Notes: generated from the letters alone by a model not told the origin. DNA of 64,000 nucleotides from Moorella humiferrea (GCF_039233145.1 NZ_CP136419.1:470001-534000); one strand, 5' to 3'. Positions 50,069-61,217 are shown, counted from the stretch's first letter. Numbers and translations are program-made.

Positions 50069-52399
50069 TTGAGCCGTATTCTTCCCCTGTTGCCCTTGCG
50101 CGGGGTTATTGTTTTTCCTTATACGGTAATTCATCTCGACGTCGGGCGGGAACGTTCCATCAATGCCATTGAGGAGGCCATGTTAAAGGATCGGGTCATT
50201 TTCCTGGCCATGCAGAAGGAGGCCCAGGACGACGATCCCGGAGAAGACGACATTTATGCTACTGGAACCGTAGCCGAGATCAAGCAGCTATTAAAGCTGC
50301 CGGGCGGGACTATCCGCATCTTAGTGGAGGGCATCCGGCGGGGCAAAATCAAAGAATACTTGAGCCACGACCCCTGCCTCAAGGTTGAAATCGAAGAAGC
50401 ACCCGATGCAGTGGAAACTTCGAATGAAATCGACGCTTTGATGCGGTGTTTGATCGATGAATTTGAGACCTATGTCAAGATGTCCAAGAAAATCCCGCCG
50501 GAAACGGTGGTGGCCGTCGTCAGCCTGGAAGAACCGGGTCGGCTGGCCGATGTGGTAGCCTCCCACCTTAACCTTAAATTGACGGATAAGCAGGCCGTTT
50601 TAGAAGCGGTGGACATCAAAGAACGCCTGAATCTTTTATGCGAAATCCTGGCCAGGGAAAAGGAGATCCTGGAACTGGAGCGCAAGATAAATTTACGCGT
50701 CCGCAAGCAGATGGAAAAAACCCAGAAGGAATACTACCTGCGGGAGCAAATTAAGGCTATCCAGAAGGAGCTGGGCGAAAAAGACGAACGGGCGGCGGAA
50801 GTAGAGGAACTGCGGCAGAAGATTGACGCCGCCAAGCTGCCCAAGGAGGTCCGGGAAAGGGCTTTAAAAGAGGTCGAACGCCTGGAAAAAATGCCGCCGA
50901 TGGTGGCCGAGGCCACGGTGGTGCGCAATTACCTGGACTGGCTTTTGAGTCTACCCTGGAACAAGCAGACCAGGGACCGCCTGGACATAAAGGTGGCCGA
51001 ACGCATCCTTGACGAAGACCACTACGGCCTGAAGGAAGTTAAAGACCGTATCCTGGAATACCTGGCCATCCGCCAGCTTGCCAAAAAAATGAAGGGTCCG
51101 ATTATATGTTTTGTCGGGCCGCCGGGCGTCGGCAAAACCTCCCTGGCCAAATCCATTGCCCGGGCCTTGCAGCGCAAGTTCGTACGCATCTCTCTAGGCG
51201 GCGTCCGGGATGAAGCGGAGATCCGCGGCCATCGCCGCACCTATGTGGGGGCATTGCCCGGAAGGATCATCCAGGGCATGAAGCAGGCGGGCACCAAAAA
51301 CCCGGTTTTTTTACTGGATGAAATAGACAAATTAAGCAGCGATTTTCGCGGCGATCCGGCTTCGGCCCTGCTGGAAGTGCTGGACCCGGAACAAAACCAT
51401 ATGTTCAGCGATCATTATATTGAAGCTCCCTTCGATCTTTCCCGGGTAATGTTCATCACCACCGCCAACGTAGAATACTCCATACCGCGGCCCCTCCTCG
51501 ACCGTATGGAGGTTATCCGTATACCTGGCTATACCGAAGAGGAAAAGGTGAAGATCGCCGCCCTGCACCTGGTGCCCAAGCAGCTTAAAGAACACGGGCT
51601 GAAAAAGGAACAGCTGGAGATATCGGAAAATGCCCTGCGGCGCATCGTGCGGGAGTATACCCGGGAAGCGGGAGTACGCAACCTTGAAAGACAGATAGCC
51701 ACTATCTGCCGTAAAACGGCGCGAGACATCGTCAGCGGGAAAACTAAGGCGGTAAAGATCAGCGCCGGTAATTTAGAAGACTACCTCGGCATACCGCGTT
51801 ACCGCCATACCGAAGCCCTGCAGAACGACATGGTAGGTGTGGCCAACGGTCTGGCCTGGACGGAGGCCGGCGGTGAGGTTTTGAATGTCGAGGTATCAGT
51901 AATGAAGGGCAAGGGCAACCTTACCCTGACGGGCAAACTCGGCGACGTCATGAAGGAATCGGCCTACGCCGGCTTCAGCTACATCCGTTCACGGGCCGAG
52001 GAACTGGGCCTGGAAGCGGACTTTCATGAAAAGTACGACCTGCACATCCACGTGCCCGAAGGGGCCATTCCCAAGGACGGGCCTTCGGCGGGGATCACCA
52101 TGGCCACGGCCATGGCCTCGGCCCTGACCGGCATCCCGGTAAAGGGTAATCTGGCCATGACGGGGGAGATCACCCTGCGGGGACGGGTGCTGCCGGTAGG
52201 CGGGATTAAAGAAAAAGTGCTGGCCGCCCACCGCGCCGGGGTGAAAAACGTCATCCTGCCCCGGGAAAACGAAAAGAACCTGGAAGACATCCCGCCCAAC
52301 ATTCGCCGCAAGCTCAACTTTATTTTTGTTGAGCACATGGACGAAGTCCTCAAAGAGGCCCTGGTAAGGAAGGAAGAAGAAAAAACAGACAATACTTGA
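50069..52399 (+). CDS. lon: ATP-dependent protease Lon (LonA)
   Basis: The 776-residue protein has the N-terminal LON substrate-binding domain (residues 1-190, [23 protein letters not shown]), a long coiled coil, AAA+ domain ([48 protein letters not shown]) and the peptidase domain with catalytic Ser in [17 protein letters not shown] and Lys in [14 protein letters not shown]. It degrades misfolded and regulatory proteins in the cytoplasm. TTG start behind GGAGGTG. It has its own promoter-like sequence upstream and a terminator downstream. Confidence 0.97.
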   Translation: MSRILPLLPLRGVIVFPYTVIHLDVGRERSINAIEEAMLKDRVIFLAMQKEAQDDDPGEDDIYATGTVAEIKQLLKLPGGTIRILVEGIRRGKIKEYLSHDPCLKVEIEEAPDAVETSNEIDALMRCLIDEFETYVKMSKKIPPETVVAVVSLEEPGRLADVVASHLNLKLTDKQAVLEAVDIKERLNLLCEILAREKEILELERKINLRVRKQMEKTQKEYYLREQIKAIQKELGEKDERAAEVEELRQKIDAAKLPKEVRERALKEVERLEKMPPMVAEATVVRNYLDWLLSLPWNKQTRDRLDIKVAERILDEDHYGLKEVKDRILEYLAIRQLAKKMKGPIICFVGPPGVGKTSLAKSIARALQRKFVRISLGGVRDEAEIRGHRRTYVGALPGRIIQGMKQAGTKNPVFLLDEIDKLSSDFRGDPASALLEVLDPEQNHMFSDHYIEAPFDLSRVMFITTANVEYSIPRPLLDRMEVIRIPGYTEEEKVKIAALHLVPKQLKEHGLKKEQLEISENALRRIVREYTREAGVRNLERQIATICRKTARDIVSGKTKAVKISAGNLEDYLGIPRYRHTEALQNDMVGVANGLAWTEAGGEVLNVEVSVMKGKGNLTLTGKLGDVMKESAYAGFSYIRSRAEELGLEADFHEKYDLHIHVPEGAIPKDGPSAGITMATAMASALTGIPVKGNLAMTGEITLRGRVLPVGGIKEKVLAAHRAGVKNVILPRENEKNLEDIPPNIRRKLNFIFVEHMDEVLKEALVRKEEEKTDNT

Positions 52400-52457
52400 C
52401 AGCATGAACCAGAAATCGCTAAGATAGTACCGTAGAGAACGCCGGTTAGGCTTATCT

Positions 52458-52491
52458 CCCCTCGTCCGTTTTGGGCGGATGGGGGTTTTTT
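52458..52491 (+). terminator. Terminator after lon
   Basis: CCCC-TCG-TCCG stem pairs with CGGA-TGGGG around TTTTGGG; six T follow. The repeat element copy B begins seven bases downstream. Confidence 0.75.
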
Positions 52492-52497
52492 GTACTG

Positions 52498-52707
52498 GGC
52501 TGGCTTTGTTTTTCCTCGCTCCGTGGTCCTCGCGGAGCGGCCAGAGGCTCAGCCTTCGGCTCGGGCGGGGTTCCCGGCCTATACGGCATCCTTGCCTCAA
52601 AGGCCGGCCGAAGGCCTCGCTGTCCTCGGCCCCGCCATCGCTCTCGGCATAGCCTGTGGCCGCTAAGCCGCTCGGACCAAGTCGCTCGCTCAAAACAAAA
52701 GCCAGCC
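52498..52707 (-). repeat. Inverted-repeat-bounded element, copy B (210 bp)
   Basis: Ends GGCTGGCTTTGTTTTT and AAAACAAAAGCCAGCC form terminal inverted repeats. Read on the minus strand it shares GAGCGAGCGACTTGGTC (52675-52691) and GGCAAGGATGCCG (52584-52596) and their order with copy A at 42066-42210; the extra length lies mostly between the second block and the far end. Rich in small hairpins such as CTCAGCCTTCGGCTCG. It fills the space between lon and valS. Confidence 0.75.
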
Positions 52708-52740
52708 ACGGCAAGTAATGATTTTGGGGAGGCAAGCGTG

Positions 52741-55383
52741 TTGGCTGCGCTAGACAAGGTTTACGATCCTAAAGCTGTAGAAGAAAAATGGTACCGCTAT
52801 TGGACGGAAAAAGGCTATTTCCGCGGAACCTTACCGGCCGCAGGACAGAAAACCTTCAGCATAGTCATGCCCCCGCCCAATGTTACGGGCAGCCTGCACC
52901 TGGGGCATGCCCTGGACAACACCCTGCAGGACATCTTAACCCGCTGGCACCGGATGCGCGGGGATGCCACTCTATGGTTACCGGGAACCGATCATGCCGG
53001 CATCGCCACCCAGGCCCGGGTGGAAGAAGAACTGGCCAAAGAAGGTTTGAGCAAATACGACCTGGGCCGTGAGAAGTTTCTGGAGCGGGTCTGGGCATGG
53101 AAAAACGAGTACGGCAATCGTATTACCAAACAGCTGCGCCTTTTGGGGGCCTCCTGCGACTGGAGCCGGGAGCGCTTTACCATGGATGCGGGTTGCTCCC
53201 GGGCCGTGCGCGAGGTATTCGTACGCCTCTACGAAAAGGGATTGATCTACCGGGGTAATTATATTATAAACTGGTGCCCCCACTGCCACACCACCATTTC
53301 CGATATCGAGGTGGAACATGAAGAAGAAGCGGGCCGCCTTTGGTATGTGCGCTATCCTTTTAAGGATGGGGAAGGCGGCATTACCGTGGCCACTACCCGA
53401 CCGGAAACCATGCTGGGCGACACGGCCGTAGCCGTAAACCCCGAGGATGAGCGCTACCGCGGCATTATTGGTAAAACGGTGATTCTGCCCCTGGTCAACC
53501 GGGAAATACCCGTTATTGCCGACAGCTACGTCGATCCCTCCTTCGGTACCGGGGCCGTCAAGATAACGCCGGCCCACGATCCCAACGACTTTGAAGTGGC
53601 CTTGCGTCATAATCTACCGGCCGTGACCGTTATCGGCAAGGACGCCCGCATGACGGCGGAGGCCGGTTCCTATGCCGGCCTGGACCGGTATGCTTGCCGG
53701 GAGAAAATAGTAAGGGATCTAAAAGAACTGGGGCTTTTGGTGAAAGTGGAAGACCTTACCCATGCCGTCGGTCACTGTTACCGCTGCGGCACTGTCATTG
53801 AACCCCTGGTTTCCCCCCAATGGTTCGTCCGCATGGCACCCTTGGCGGCACCGGCGATCCGGGCGGCCCAGGAGGGCAGGGTGCGCTTTATTCCGGAGCG
53901 CTTCACCAAAATCTACCTTAACTGGCTGGAAAACATCCGCGACTGGTGCATTTCCCGTCAGCTCTGGTGGGGTCACCGTATACCCGTCTGGTACTGCCAG
54001 CAGTGCGGGGAAGAAATTTGTGCCGTGGAAGACCCTGTGGAGTGCCCCGCCTGCGGCAGTACGGCCCTGGAACAGGATCCCGACGTCCTCGACACCTGGT
54101 TCAGCTCCGCCCTATGGCCGTTTTCCACCATGGGCTGGCCGGAAAATACGCCGGAGCTTGAGACCTTTTATCCTACTTCCGTCCTGGTGACAGGACGGGA
54201 CATCATCTTTTTCTGGGTCGCCAGGATGCTCTTTATGGGCCTGGAGTTCATGGGAGATGTGCCCTTCCGGGAAGTCCTTATCCACGGTTTGGTGCTGGAC
54301 GCCCAGGGGCGAAAAATGAGCAAATCCCTGGGTAACGGTATCGATCCTATGGAAGTGATCGATAAGTACGGTGCCGACTGCCTGCGCTTTATGCTGGTGA
54401 CCGGCAACACCCCGGGCAATGACTTGCGCTTTCACCCCGAACGCCTGGAAGGAATCCGCAATTTCACCAATAAAATCTGGAACGCTGCCCGTTTTGCCCT
54501 GTTAAATCTTGAGGATTACCGGCCCGCACCCATTGAGACGGGGGAACTAGAACTGCCCGACCGCTGGATTTTGAGCCGTCTCAATCAATTGATCGCCCAG
54601 GTTACGGAAGGACTGGAAGCCTATGAAATCGGCGAAGTGGCCAGGCTCCTCTACGACTTTTTCTGGGGCGAGTTTTGCGACTGGTATATTGAGCTTATTA
54701 AGCCTCGCCTGTACGGCAAGGACCAGAAAGCCCGACATGTGGCCCAGGGAGTCTTAGTTGAAGTTTTAAGTAAAAGCCTGCAGCTTCTGCATCCCTTTAT
54801 GCCCTTTATAACTGAAGAAATCTGGCAGCATTTACCCGGCGAAAAAGAAAGCATTATGATCAGCAGCTGGCCGGTCGCCCTCCCGGAACGCCATGACCCG
54901 GAAGCAGAGAAGGCCATGGAGCTGATCATGGCCGTCATCAAGGCCGTCCGCAACCTGCGCAGCGAGATGAATGTGCCTCCCGGACGCAAAGCGGAGGTAA
55001 TTCTCGTTGCTCCCGCCGAAGAAGACCGGCAGATTCTACGCCAAGGATCTTTATATCTAGAAGTTCTGGCCGCCGCCGGCCCGGTACAGGTAGAAGGAGC
55101 CCTGGAGCGGCCGCCTGCCAGGGCGGCGACGGCCATTACCGGCACCGTACAGGTATTTCTTCCCTTGTCCGGTCTTATTGACCTGGAAAAGGAACAGGCC
55201 CGCCTGGAAAAGGAACTTAAGAACACCCGGGCCGAGCTGGAAAAGGTGGAAAAGAAACTGGCCAGGGAAGATTTTCGCACCAAGGCGCCGGCGGCCGTTG
55301 TAGCCAAAGAAGAGGCCCGCGCGGCGGAACTAAAGAATAAAGTCGCCGTTTTGAACCAGCGTTTGGGCTTCTTAAAGGACTAG
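52741..55383 (+). CDS. valS: Valyl-tRNA synthetase
   Basis: Start TTG 52741, nine bases after GGGGAGG, gives 880 residues, the normal size. The frame is open back to 52471 but runs through the repeat element, which is not part of the protein. Class I motifs: [17 protein letters not shown] (HIGH-like) and [14 protein letters not shown] (KMSKS). The editing CP1 domain ([17 protein letters not shown]) and zinc-ribbon Cys pairs (WCPHC, CPACG) are present; the C-terminal coiled-coil arm ([26 protein letters not shown]) binds the tRNA. No T-box leader is visible, which is unusual for Firmicute valS. Confidence 0.97.
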   Translation: MAALDKVYDPKAVEEKWYRYWTEKGYFRGTLPAAGQKTFSIVMPPPNVTGSLHLGHALDNTLQDILTRWHRMRGDATLWLPGTDHAGIATQARVEEELAKEGLSKYDLGREKFLERVWAWKNEYGNRITKQLRLLGASCDWSRERFTMDAGCSRAVREVFVRLYEKGLIYRGNYIINWCPHCHTTISDIEVEHEEEAGRLWYVRYPFKDGEGGITVATTRPETMLGDTAVAVNPEDERYRGIIGKTVILPLVNREIPVIADSYVDPSFGTGAVKITPAHDPNDFEVALRHNLPAVTVIGKDARMTAEAGSYAGLDRYACREKIVRDLKELGLLVKVEDLTHAVGHCYRCGTVIEPLVSPQWFVRMAPLAAPAIRAAQEGRVRFIPERFTKIYLNWLENIRDWCISRQLWWGHRIPVWYCQQCGEEICAVEDPVECPACGSTALEQDPDVLDTWFSSALWPFSTMGWPENTPELETFYPTSVLVTGRDIIFFWVARMLFMGLEFMGDVPFREVLIHGLVLDAQGRKMSKSLGNGIDPMEVIDKYGADCLRFMLVTGNTPGNDLRFHPERLEGIRNFTNKIWNAARFALLNLEDYRPAPIETGELELPDRWILSRLNQLIAQVTEGLEAYEIGEVARLLYDFFWGEFCDWYIELIKPRLYGKDQKARHVAQGVLVEVLSKSLQLLHPFMPFITEEIWQHLPGEKESIMISSWPVALPERHDPEAEKAMELIMAVIKAVRNLRSEMNVPPGRKAEVILVAPAEEDRQILRQGSLYLEVLAAAGPVQVEGALERPPARAATAITGTVQVFLPLSGLIDLEKEQARLEKELKNTRAELEKVEKKLAREDFRTKAPAAVVAKEEARAAELKNKVAVLNQRLGFLKD

Positions 55384-55394
55384 GAGGCGGCGGG

Positions 55395-56711
55395 GTGGAT
55401 TACCGCGAATCCCTGGAATTTCTAAAGCATTTGACTAAATTTGGCTTTAACATGGGCCTGGAGCGAATTGAAGAACTCACCCGCCGTTGCGGTCTGCCCC
55501 AGGAACGGCTGCGCTTTTTCCATATCGGCGGGACCAACGGAAAAGGGTCGGTAGCCGCCATGGTCACCGCAATCCTGGAAGAGGCGGGCTATCGTGTAGG
55601 CCTTTTCACTTCACCCCACCTTCATTCTTATACCGAAAGGATGAGAATTAACGGTAGGTCCATTCCCGAGGAGCGACTGGCAAAACTCTTAACTTGGTTT
55701 AGACCGCTCCTGGAAGAAATGGTGGCGGCGGGTTGCGAACATCCCACGGAGTTTGAAGTCCTTACGGCAGCGGCCCTGAAATATTTTGCCGATGAAGGCG
55801 TCGAACTGGTGGTGCTGGAGGTCGGCCTGGGCGGTGCCATCGACTCCACGAACGTGATACCCGCCTCGCTGGTAAGTTGCATCACCAACGTCGGCATGGA
55901 CCACATGGAGTACCTGGGGAACAGCATCGAGGCCATAGCCCGGGTGAAGGCCGGCATAATAAAAAAGGGCGGGACGGTGGTGACCGCCGCCCGTCGGCCG
56001 GAAGCCCTGGCGGTGATTGAGGACGTCTGCCGCGAAAAGGGTGCCACCCTTTATGTTGTCGGCCGGGATGTTACCTGGCAGGAAAAGGGCGTGAGTCTTT
56101 CGGGGGGGGAGCTGGATCTCAAAGGTCTCCTTAATAACTACGAAGGCCTTAAGATTTCCCTTCTGGGCAGGCACCAGCTGGAAAACGCCGCCACCGCCGT
56201 GACTGTCATTGAGGCGGCCGTACATCACCATGGCCTGATGGTATCCGAAGGAGATATCCGCCGCGGTCTGGCACGGGCCTCTTGGCCGGGACGGCTGGAA
56301 ATAATGCATCACGCCCCCATGGTAGTCATCGACGGTGCTCACAACCTCGACGGTGCCAGGAGTTTGAGCCGCTCCTTAAAAGAATTGTTCTCCTACCGGC
56401 ATTTATTTCTGGTTCTGGGCATTCTTGCCGATAAAGAACGGGAGAAGGTCGTGGCCGAGCTGGCCCCCCTGGCCGACAGGGTAATCGTCACCAGGCCGAA
56501 CAACCCCCGCGCCGGCGACTGGCAGTCCCTGGCCCTTATGGTTCGCCGCCTGGGGGTACGGGCCGAAGTTGTCGCAGATATCCCCGACGCCCTGCGGCAT
56601 GCATTAGATATTGCCGGGCCGTCCGACCTCATTTGTGTAACAGGATCGTTGTACATGGTGGCAGAAGCAAGGGAATGGCTTAAAAAGCTCAAAAAAGAGG
56701 ATTCTATTTAA
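55395..56711 (+). CDS. folC: Folylpolyglutamate/dihydrofolate synthase FolC
   Basis: The 438-residue Mur-ligase-family enzyme adds glutamate to folates. It has the P-loop IGGTNGKGSVAAM, the omega-loop region SPHLHSYTERMRING and DGAHNLDGARSLS. In acetogens and other C1-metabolising anaerobes folate polyglutamates are key cofactors. GTG start behind GGAGGCGG, 11 bases after valS. The folC after valS order is common in Firmicutes. Confidence 0.95.
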   Translation: MDYRESLEFLKHLTKFGFNMGLERIEELTRRCGLPQERLRFFHIGGTNGKGSVAAMVTAILEEAGYRVGLFTSPHLHSYTERMRINGRSIPEERLAKLLTWFRPLLEEMVAAGCEHPTEFEVLTAAALKYFADEGVELVVLEVGLGGAIDSTNVIPASLVSCITNVGMDHMEYLGNSIEAIARVKAGIIKKGGTVVTAARRPEALAVIEDVCREKGATLYVVGRDVTWQEKGVSLSGGELDLKGLLNNYEGLKISLLGRHQLENAATAVTVIEAAVHHHGLMVSEGDIRRGLARASWPGRLEIMHHAPMVVIDGAHNLDGARSLSRSLKELFSYRHLFLVLGILADKEREKVVAELAPLADRVIVTRPNNPRAGDWQSLALMVRRLGVRAEVVADIPDALRHALDIAGPSDLICVTGSLYMVAEAREWLKKLKKEDSI

Positions 56712-56779
56712 CAACAGCGAATATCTTTTAAAGGCTGTTTGTGCAAGGTCATTTCGAGCCAACGAGGGGGAATATATAG

Positions 56780-57427
56780 GTGAAAACCCTTAAAATCCCC
56801 GAAGCCACCGTCATCAGGCTGTCGGTATACTCCCGTTACCTGGCCCAGGTGGACCGGCGGGGCATTACGACCATTTCTTCCGGGGAGATAGCCGACGGAA
56901 CGGGCGTCAGCCCGGCTCAGGTACGCAAGGATCTGGCCTACTTCGGTGAATTCGGCACCAGGGGCGTAGGGTATAATGTAAAGGACCTCTACTGGCATAT
57001 CATTAAAATCCTCGGCCTCAACACCACCTGGTCGGTGGTCATCATCGGCGCCGGCAATTTGGGGACGGCCCTCTCCATGTACGGCGGCTTCCGCGAGCGC
57101 GGTTTTAAAGTGGTGGGCATTTTCGACAACGCTCCCCACAAAATCGGTTATCGCTTAAACGGCGTGGAAGTCTATCCCATGGAGCGCCTGAAGGAGATTA
57201 TCGAAAAAGAGAAGGCCCAGATAGCCATCATTGCCGTGCCGGCGGAACACGCCCAGGAAGTGGCTGATCAGCTGGCCGAGACGAGCATCCAGGGCATATT
57301 GAACTTTGCGCCCTGCGTTATTAACGTCCCCGAACGGATAGAGCTGCGCAACGTTGATCTCTCCGTCAACCTGGAGCTCATTACCTTTAACCTGGCCCTG
57401 CGCCGTAGTTTGAAGGGTGGGAAGTAA
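56780..57427 (+). CDS. rex: Redox-sensing transcriptional repressor Rex
   Basis: The 215-residue protein has an N-terminal winged helix ([54 protein letters not shown]) and a Rossmann NAD(H)-binding domain ([30 protein letters not shown]). Rex represses fermentation and respiration genes until NADH rises. The TTGTG...CAC-type palindrome before the molybdoenzyme operon at 4462 is a candidate site. GTG start behind GAGGGGGAA. Confidence 0.97.
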   Translation: MKTLKIPEATVIRLSVYSRYLAQVDRRGITTISSGEIADGTGVSPAQVRKDLAYFGEFGTRGVGYNVKDLYWHIIKILGLNTTWSVVIIGAGNLGTALSMYGGFRERGFKVVGIFDNAPHKIGYRLNGVEVYPMERLKEIIEKEKAQIAIIAVPAEHAQEVADQLAETSIQGILNFAPCVINVPERIELRNVDLSVNLELITFNLALRRSLKGGK

Positions 57428-57435
57428 ACCTGCCA

Positions 57436-58026
57436 GTGAACAGGTTGATCCTGGCTTCGGCTTCGCCGCGCCGCCGGGAGTTGCTGGCGCGTTTGGGGCT
57501 TAGCTTTGAAGTTCATCCCAGCATGGTGGATGAAACAGCCTTTAACTACCTGCCGCCGGCCCTGAAGGTGGAACAGCTGGCCCTGGCCAAGGCCCGGGCG
57601 GTGGCCCGTACGATAAAGGAAGGCCTCATTATCGGCGCCGATACTATTGTCGTTTGTGACGGCCGGGTGCTGGAAAAGCCAAAATCCAGGGAAGAAGCCG
57701 CCGCCATGCTTTTTGCCTTGAGCGGGCGCACCCATACCGTTTATACCGGGGTGGCGGTAGTCAGGGCGCCGGGGAACGAAGCGAAATCCAGCCATGCTGT
57801 CACCGACGTGACCTTCCGGCGGCTGACCCCGGAAGTGATTGCCGCCTATGTGGCCACAGGAGAACCCATGGATAAAGCCGGGGCCTACGGCATCCAGGGA
57901 CGGGGTGCCCTCCTGGTGGAGGGTATCAACGGCGACTATTTTAACGTCGTCGGCCTCCCCCTGGTGAAAGTGACGGAGCTTTTAGAGCAATTCGGCGTAG
58001 ATATATGGGGAGGAAAGGGAGAGTGA
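57436..58026 (+). CDS. maf: Maf-family nucleotide pyrophosphatase
   Basis: The 196-residue protein opens with LILASASPRRRELLARLGL and has ADTIVVCDGRVLEKP and GAYGIQGRGALLVEGINGDYFNVVGLPL, the Maf (YhdE-type dTTP/UTP pyrophosphatase) signature. It clears modified nucleotides and is linked to septum inhibition in Bacillus. GTG start; weak ribosome site. First of the maf-radC-mreBCD run. Confidence 0.95.
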   Translation: MNRLILASASPRRRELLARLGLSFEVHPSMVDETAFNYLPPALKVEQLALAKARAVARTIKEGLIIGADTIVVCDGRVLEKPKSREEAAAMLFALSGRTHTVYTGVAVVRAPGNEAKSSHAVTDVTFRRLTPEVIAAYVATGEPMDKAGAYGIQGRGALLVEGINGDYFNVVGLPLVKVTELLEQFGVDIWGGKGE

Positions 58027-58718
58027 AGGGAGAAACGGCGAAGGGGACGACCATAAAGGAAATGCCGGCCGATTTGCGGCCCCGGGAAAGGCTTTTGACC
58101 GCCGGCCCCCAGGCCCTGTCCAACGCCGAGCTGCTGGCTATCCTCATCCGTACGGGAACGAGGACGGAAACGGCCATAGACGTGGCCCGGCGCCTCCTTT
58201 CCCGGCCCGAGGGTCTTCAGTACCTGGCGTCTGCTTCCCTGGAAGAGTTGCGGCAGGAAAAGGGCATAGGACTGGCCAAGGCGGCCGAGCTTAAGGCGGC
58301 CCTAGAGCTGGGACGGCGCCTGGCGGCTTTTAACCTATCGCGGACGGTCGTTAAAAACCCCTGGGACGTGGCGGGCCTCCTCATGGACGAGATGCGTTTC
58401 CTCGACCGCGAGAACTTCCGGACCGTCTCTTTAAATACCAAAAACCAGGTAATCGGCATCGACAACGTCTCCGTCGGCAGCCTTAATTCTTCACCGGCCC
58501 ACCCGCGGGAAGTGTTTAAAGACCCCATTCGCCGCAGCGCCGCGGCAATTATCCTGGCCCACAACCACCCCAGCGGCGATCCTACTCCCAGCCAGGAAGA
58601 CATAATGGTCACCCGGCGCTTGGTGGAGGCGGGCAGAATTCTGGGCATCGAGGTCCTCGACCATTTGATAATCGGCGACGGTCACTTTTTTAGTTTAAAG
58701 GAACGAAATTTAATATAA
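58023..58718 (+). CDS. radC: RadC-like JAB/JAMM protein
   Basis: From GTG 58023, which overlaps the maf stop codon and follows GGGGAGGAAAGGGAGA, the product has 231 residues. It has an N-terminal HhH part (GPQALSNAELLAILIRTGT) and the JAMM metalloprotease-like motif HNHPSGDPTPSQED. RadC homologues are widespread; the old DNA-repair role is not supported and the real function is uncertain. Confidence 0.94.
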   Translation: MKGETAKGTTIKEMPADLRPRERLLTAGPQALSNAELLAILIRTGTRTETAIDVARRLLSRPEGLQYLASASLEELRQEKGIGLAKAAELKAALELGRRLAAFNLSRTVVKNPWDVAGLLMDEMRFLDRENFRTVSLNTKNQVIGIDNVSVGSLNSSPAHPREVFKDPIRRSAAAIILAHNHPSGDPTPSQEDIMVTRRLVEAGRILGIEVLDHLIIGDGHFFSLKERNLI

Positions 58719-58751
58719 TGCGTGCATCGCAATAATTCTATTTTTAACCTG

Positions 58752-58780
58752 TTGCCCTGCAGAATATCATGTACTATAAT
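58752..58780 (+). promoter_or_regulatory. Sigma-A promoter of the mreBCD-pbp2 operon
   Basis: TTGCCC (58752-58757), 17 bases, TATAAT (58775-58780). Confidence 0.75.
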
Positions 58781-58812
58781 GGGTGCGAATTGAGCAGGAA
58801 GGAGTTAAAGTT

Positions 58813-59853
58813 ATGATTTTCGCCCGGGATCTCGGGATTGACCTGGGAACGGCCAACACCCTGGTCCACGTCCGCAACAAGGGTATAGTCCTTCGTGAAC
58901 CTTCGGTAGTGGCCATCCAGCGGGGGACGGGAAACGTCCTGGCCGTCGGCGAAGAAGCCAAGCGCATGATCGGCCGTACTCCAGGCAATATTGTCGCCAT
59001 TCGCCCGTTAAAAGACGGGGTTATTGCCGATTTCGATGTCACCCAGAGCATGCTGCGTTATTTTATCGAAAAATCCATTTCCAAAGGTTTCCTGGTGCGG
59101 CCGCGGGTGGTGGTGGGGGTTCCTTCCGGCGTAACGGCCGTAGAAGCGCGTGCTGTCCGGGAGGCGGCCTTCCAGGCCGGAGCCAAGGAAGCCTATCTTA
59201 TTGAAGAGCCCATGGCAGCGGCCATCGGCGCAGGGCTACCGGTATATGAGCCCACGGGTAACATGATCGTTGATATCGGCGGCGGAACCACCGAGGTGGC
59301 CGTTATTTCTTTGGGCGGGATCGTCACGAGCCGCTCCATTCGTATCGGCGGCGACGAAATGGATGAAGCCATTGCCCAGTACATCAAGCGCATGTACAAT
59401 TTGATGATCGGCGAGCGAACGGCCGAAGAGATAAAAATCGAGCTGGGAGCGGCCTTTTTCGGCGATACGGAAGAGGATCAGGCCCGCAAAAACCGTACCT
59501 ACGCCGTCCGCGGGCGGGATCTGGTCACCGGACTGCCCAAAACCGTTGAAGTTACGGCCACGGAAATTCAGGAAGCCCTGGCGGAACCGGTGGCTGCCAT
59601 CCTGGAGGCCATCAAGGTCTGTCTGGAAAGGACGCCACCCGAACTGGCCGCCGATTTGATGGATCGGGGTATCGTCCTGGCTGGCGGCGGCTCCCTCCTC
59701 TGGGGCCTGGATCGCCTGGTGAGCCAGGAAACGGGCATGCCCGTGTACATGGCCGAAGATCCTCTGACGGCCGTAGCTATAGGCACGGGTAAAGTTCTAG
59801 AAAATATTGAAGTCCTTAAACGGGTGCTAATGCCGGCGCAGCGTTTTAGTTAA
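58813..59853 (+). CDS. mreB: Rod shape-determining protein MreB
   Basis: From ATG 58813 (GGAAGGAG upstream) the product has 346 residues. Bacterial actin: phosphate loop 1 [30 protein letters not shown], phosphate loop 2 [19 protein letters not shown] and the adenosine motif [14 protein letters not shown]. It guides side-wall synthesis under the membrane. A start at 58783 is possible but lies only three bases after the -10 element. Confidence 0.97.
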   Translation: MIFARDLGIDLGTANTLVHVRNKGIVLREPSVVAIQRGTGNVLAVGEEAKRMIGRTPGNIVAIRPLKDGVIADFDVTQSMLRYFIEKSISKGFLVRPRVVVGVPSGVTAVEARAVREAAFQAGAKEAYLIEEPMAAAIGAGLPVYEPTGNMIVDIGGGTTEVAVISLGGIVTSRSIRIGGDEMDEAIAQYIKRMYNLMIGERTAEEIKIELGAAFFGDTEEDQARKNRTYAVRGRDLVTGLPKTVEVTATEIQEALAEPVAAILEAIKVCLERTPPELAADLMDRGIVLAGGGSLLWGLDRLVSQETGMPVYMAEDPLTAVAIGTGKVLENIEVLKRVLMPAQRFS

Positions 59854-59867
59854 AGGGGGGAGGAGCT

Positions 59868-60710
59868 TTGGGCCTGAAGGGGCGGAAGCTCGTCATTCCC
59901 CTCACTTTAATCCTTGTAGCTGCGGCAGGTCTTTACTTTCTCATGCGCATAACACCCCCCCAGCGGGACCGCTTAAGCAATGTAGAAGAGGGTTTAAGGG
60001 ACTTCCTGGCGCCGGTGGAAAGGGTTATTACCCTGGCGGTAAACAAAACCGGGGTATTGTTTACGGCCGTAAAGAATTACGGACGCCTTCAGGCGGAAAA
60101 CCAGGCCCTGCAGCAGGAAATAGCCGCCTTAAGGGCGGCTGCCGTCCAGATGGAAGAATACCGCCAGGAGAATGCCCGTCTGCGGGCCCTCCTGCAGTAT
60201 ACCCAGGTTAACCGCAATAACTTTGATTTTACTGTGGCCCCGGTCATCGGCCGCAGCCCCTCCAACTGGTACCATACCATAACCCTGGGCCTCGGAACCA
60301 GGGCGGGACTTATGAAGGATCAAGTGGTGGTCACTACCGCCGGGGTAGTCGGCCGCATCGTCGCCGTTACTCCCAATACGGCAGAAGTTTTGCTCCTCCT
60401 CGATCGCGAGGGCGCCGTCGGCGGCATGATCCAGGTCAACCGGACGCCGGGTGTCGTCGAGGGCAGCCCTGATTACCGCGGTTATTTGCAGATGATTCAT
60501 ATAGCCCGTGACGCCCCCGTTATGGAACATCAAGTGGTAGTGACCTCCGGCCTAGGCGGCATCTTTCCTAAAGGCCTGCCCCTGGGAACGGTGGTAAAGG
60601 TTTTGCCTGAACCCGACGGCTTGATGAAGCGGGCCATTATCGAACCGGCGGTTGATTTCGATCGGCTGGAGGAGGTTCTGGTCATTACGCGGGTCAAGGG
60701 GGGGCAATAA
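59868..60710 (+). CDS. mreC: Rod shape-determining protein MreC
   Basis: The 280-residue protein has one N-terminal membrane helix (about residues 7-26), a coiled coil (AVKNYGRLQAENQALQQEIAALRA...) and two beta-barrel domains (VAPVIGRSPSNWYHTITLGLGTRAG...). It links MreB to the wall-synthesis enzymes outside the membrane. TTG start behind GGGGGGAGGAG. Confidence 0.95.
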   Translation: MGLKGRKLVIPLTLILVAAAGLYFLMRITPPQRDRLSNVEEGLRDFLAPVERVITLAVNKTGVLFTAVKNYGRLQAENQALQQEIAALRAAAVQMEEYRQENARLRALLQYTQVNRNNFDFTVAPVIGRSPSNWYHTITLGLGTRAGLMKDQVVVTTAGVVGRIVAVTPNTAEVLLLLDREGAVGGMIQVNRTPGVVEGSPDYRGYLQMIHIARDAPVMEHQVVVTSGLGGIFPKGLPLGTVVKVLPEPDGLMKRAIIEPAVDFDRLEEVLVITRVKGGQ

Positions 60711-60713
60711 GTA

Positions 60714-61217
60714 TTGCAGTTTATGGGAATGCTGCTCTTAGGTGCAGCAGGACTTGTTTTGCAGGCCACGGTGCTGCCGGCCTTCAAAATGGCCGGAGTC
60801 AAGGCCGATCTGCTCACCGTGACCCTTATCATTTTTGCCTTCCTGAAGGGAGCCTCCCGGGGAGGTATGCTGGGTTTTTTTTACGGGCTGATGGAAGATC
60901 TTTTTTTGGCGAAATTTATAGGCCTCAATGCCCTGACCAGGATGGTGACCGGTTACCTGGTGGGTCTTAGCAAGGAATGGTTAAACCAGGAAAACCTGCT
61001 GGCGCCGGCCCTCCTCGCCTTTGCGGCAACCATCGGTCAGGGTATCTTATTTCTGCTGCTGGGGCATGCGGTGGGTTTCAAGTACCCCTGGACGGCCGGC
61101 ATATTAACCGTTATCGTACCCATGGCCTTTTATAACGCCGGCCTGGCCCTGGTTGGATACGGCCTGTATCAAGGAGGAACGGCATGGGGGATCGGGAAAA
61201 GGAAAGCTGGAAGCTGA
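60714..61217 (+). CDS. mreD: Rod shape-determining protein MreD
   Basis: The 167-residue membrane protein has five predicted helices and the family loop FLKGASRGGMLGFFYGLMEDLF. It overlaps the end region of the PBP2 gene start by 34 bases. Start TTG 60714 or ATG 60723. The last member of MreBCD, stabilising the elongation complex. Confidence 0.9.
   Translation: MQFMGMLLLGAAGLVLQATVLPAFKMAGVKADLLTVTLIIFAFLKGASRGGMLGFFYGLMEDLFLAKFIGLNALTRMVTGYLVGLSKEWLNQENLLAPALLAFAATIGQGILFLLLGHAVGFKYPWTAGILTVIVPMAFYNAGLALVGYGLYQGGTAWGIGKRKAGS

Noticed and set aside
52400-52740. T-box leader for valS
   Set aside because: The space before valS is filled by the lon terminator and the inverted-repeat element; no AGGGTGGNACCGCG block or specifier hairpin is visible.
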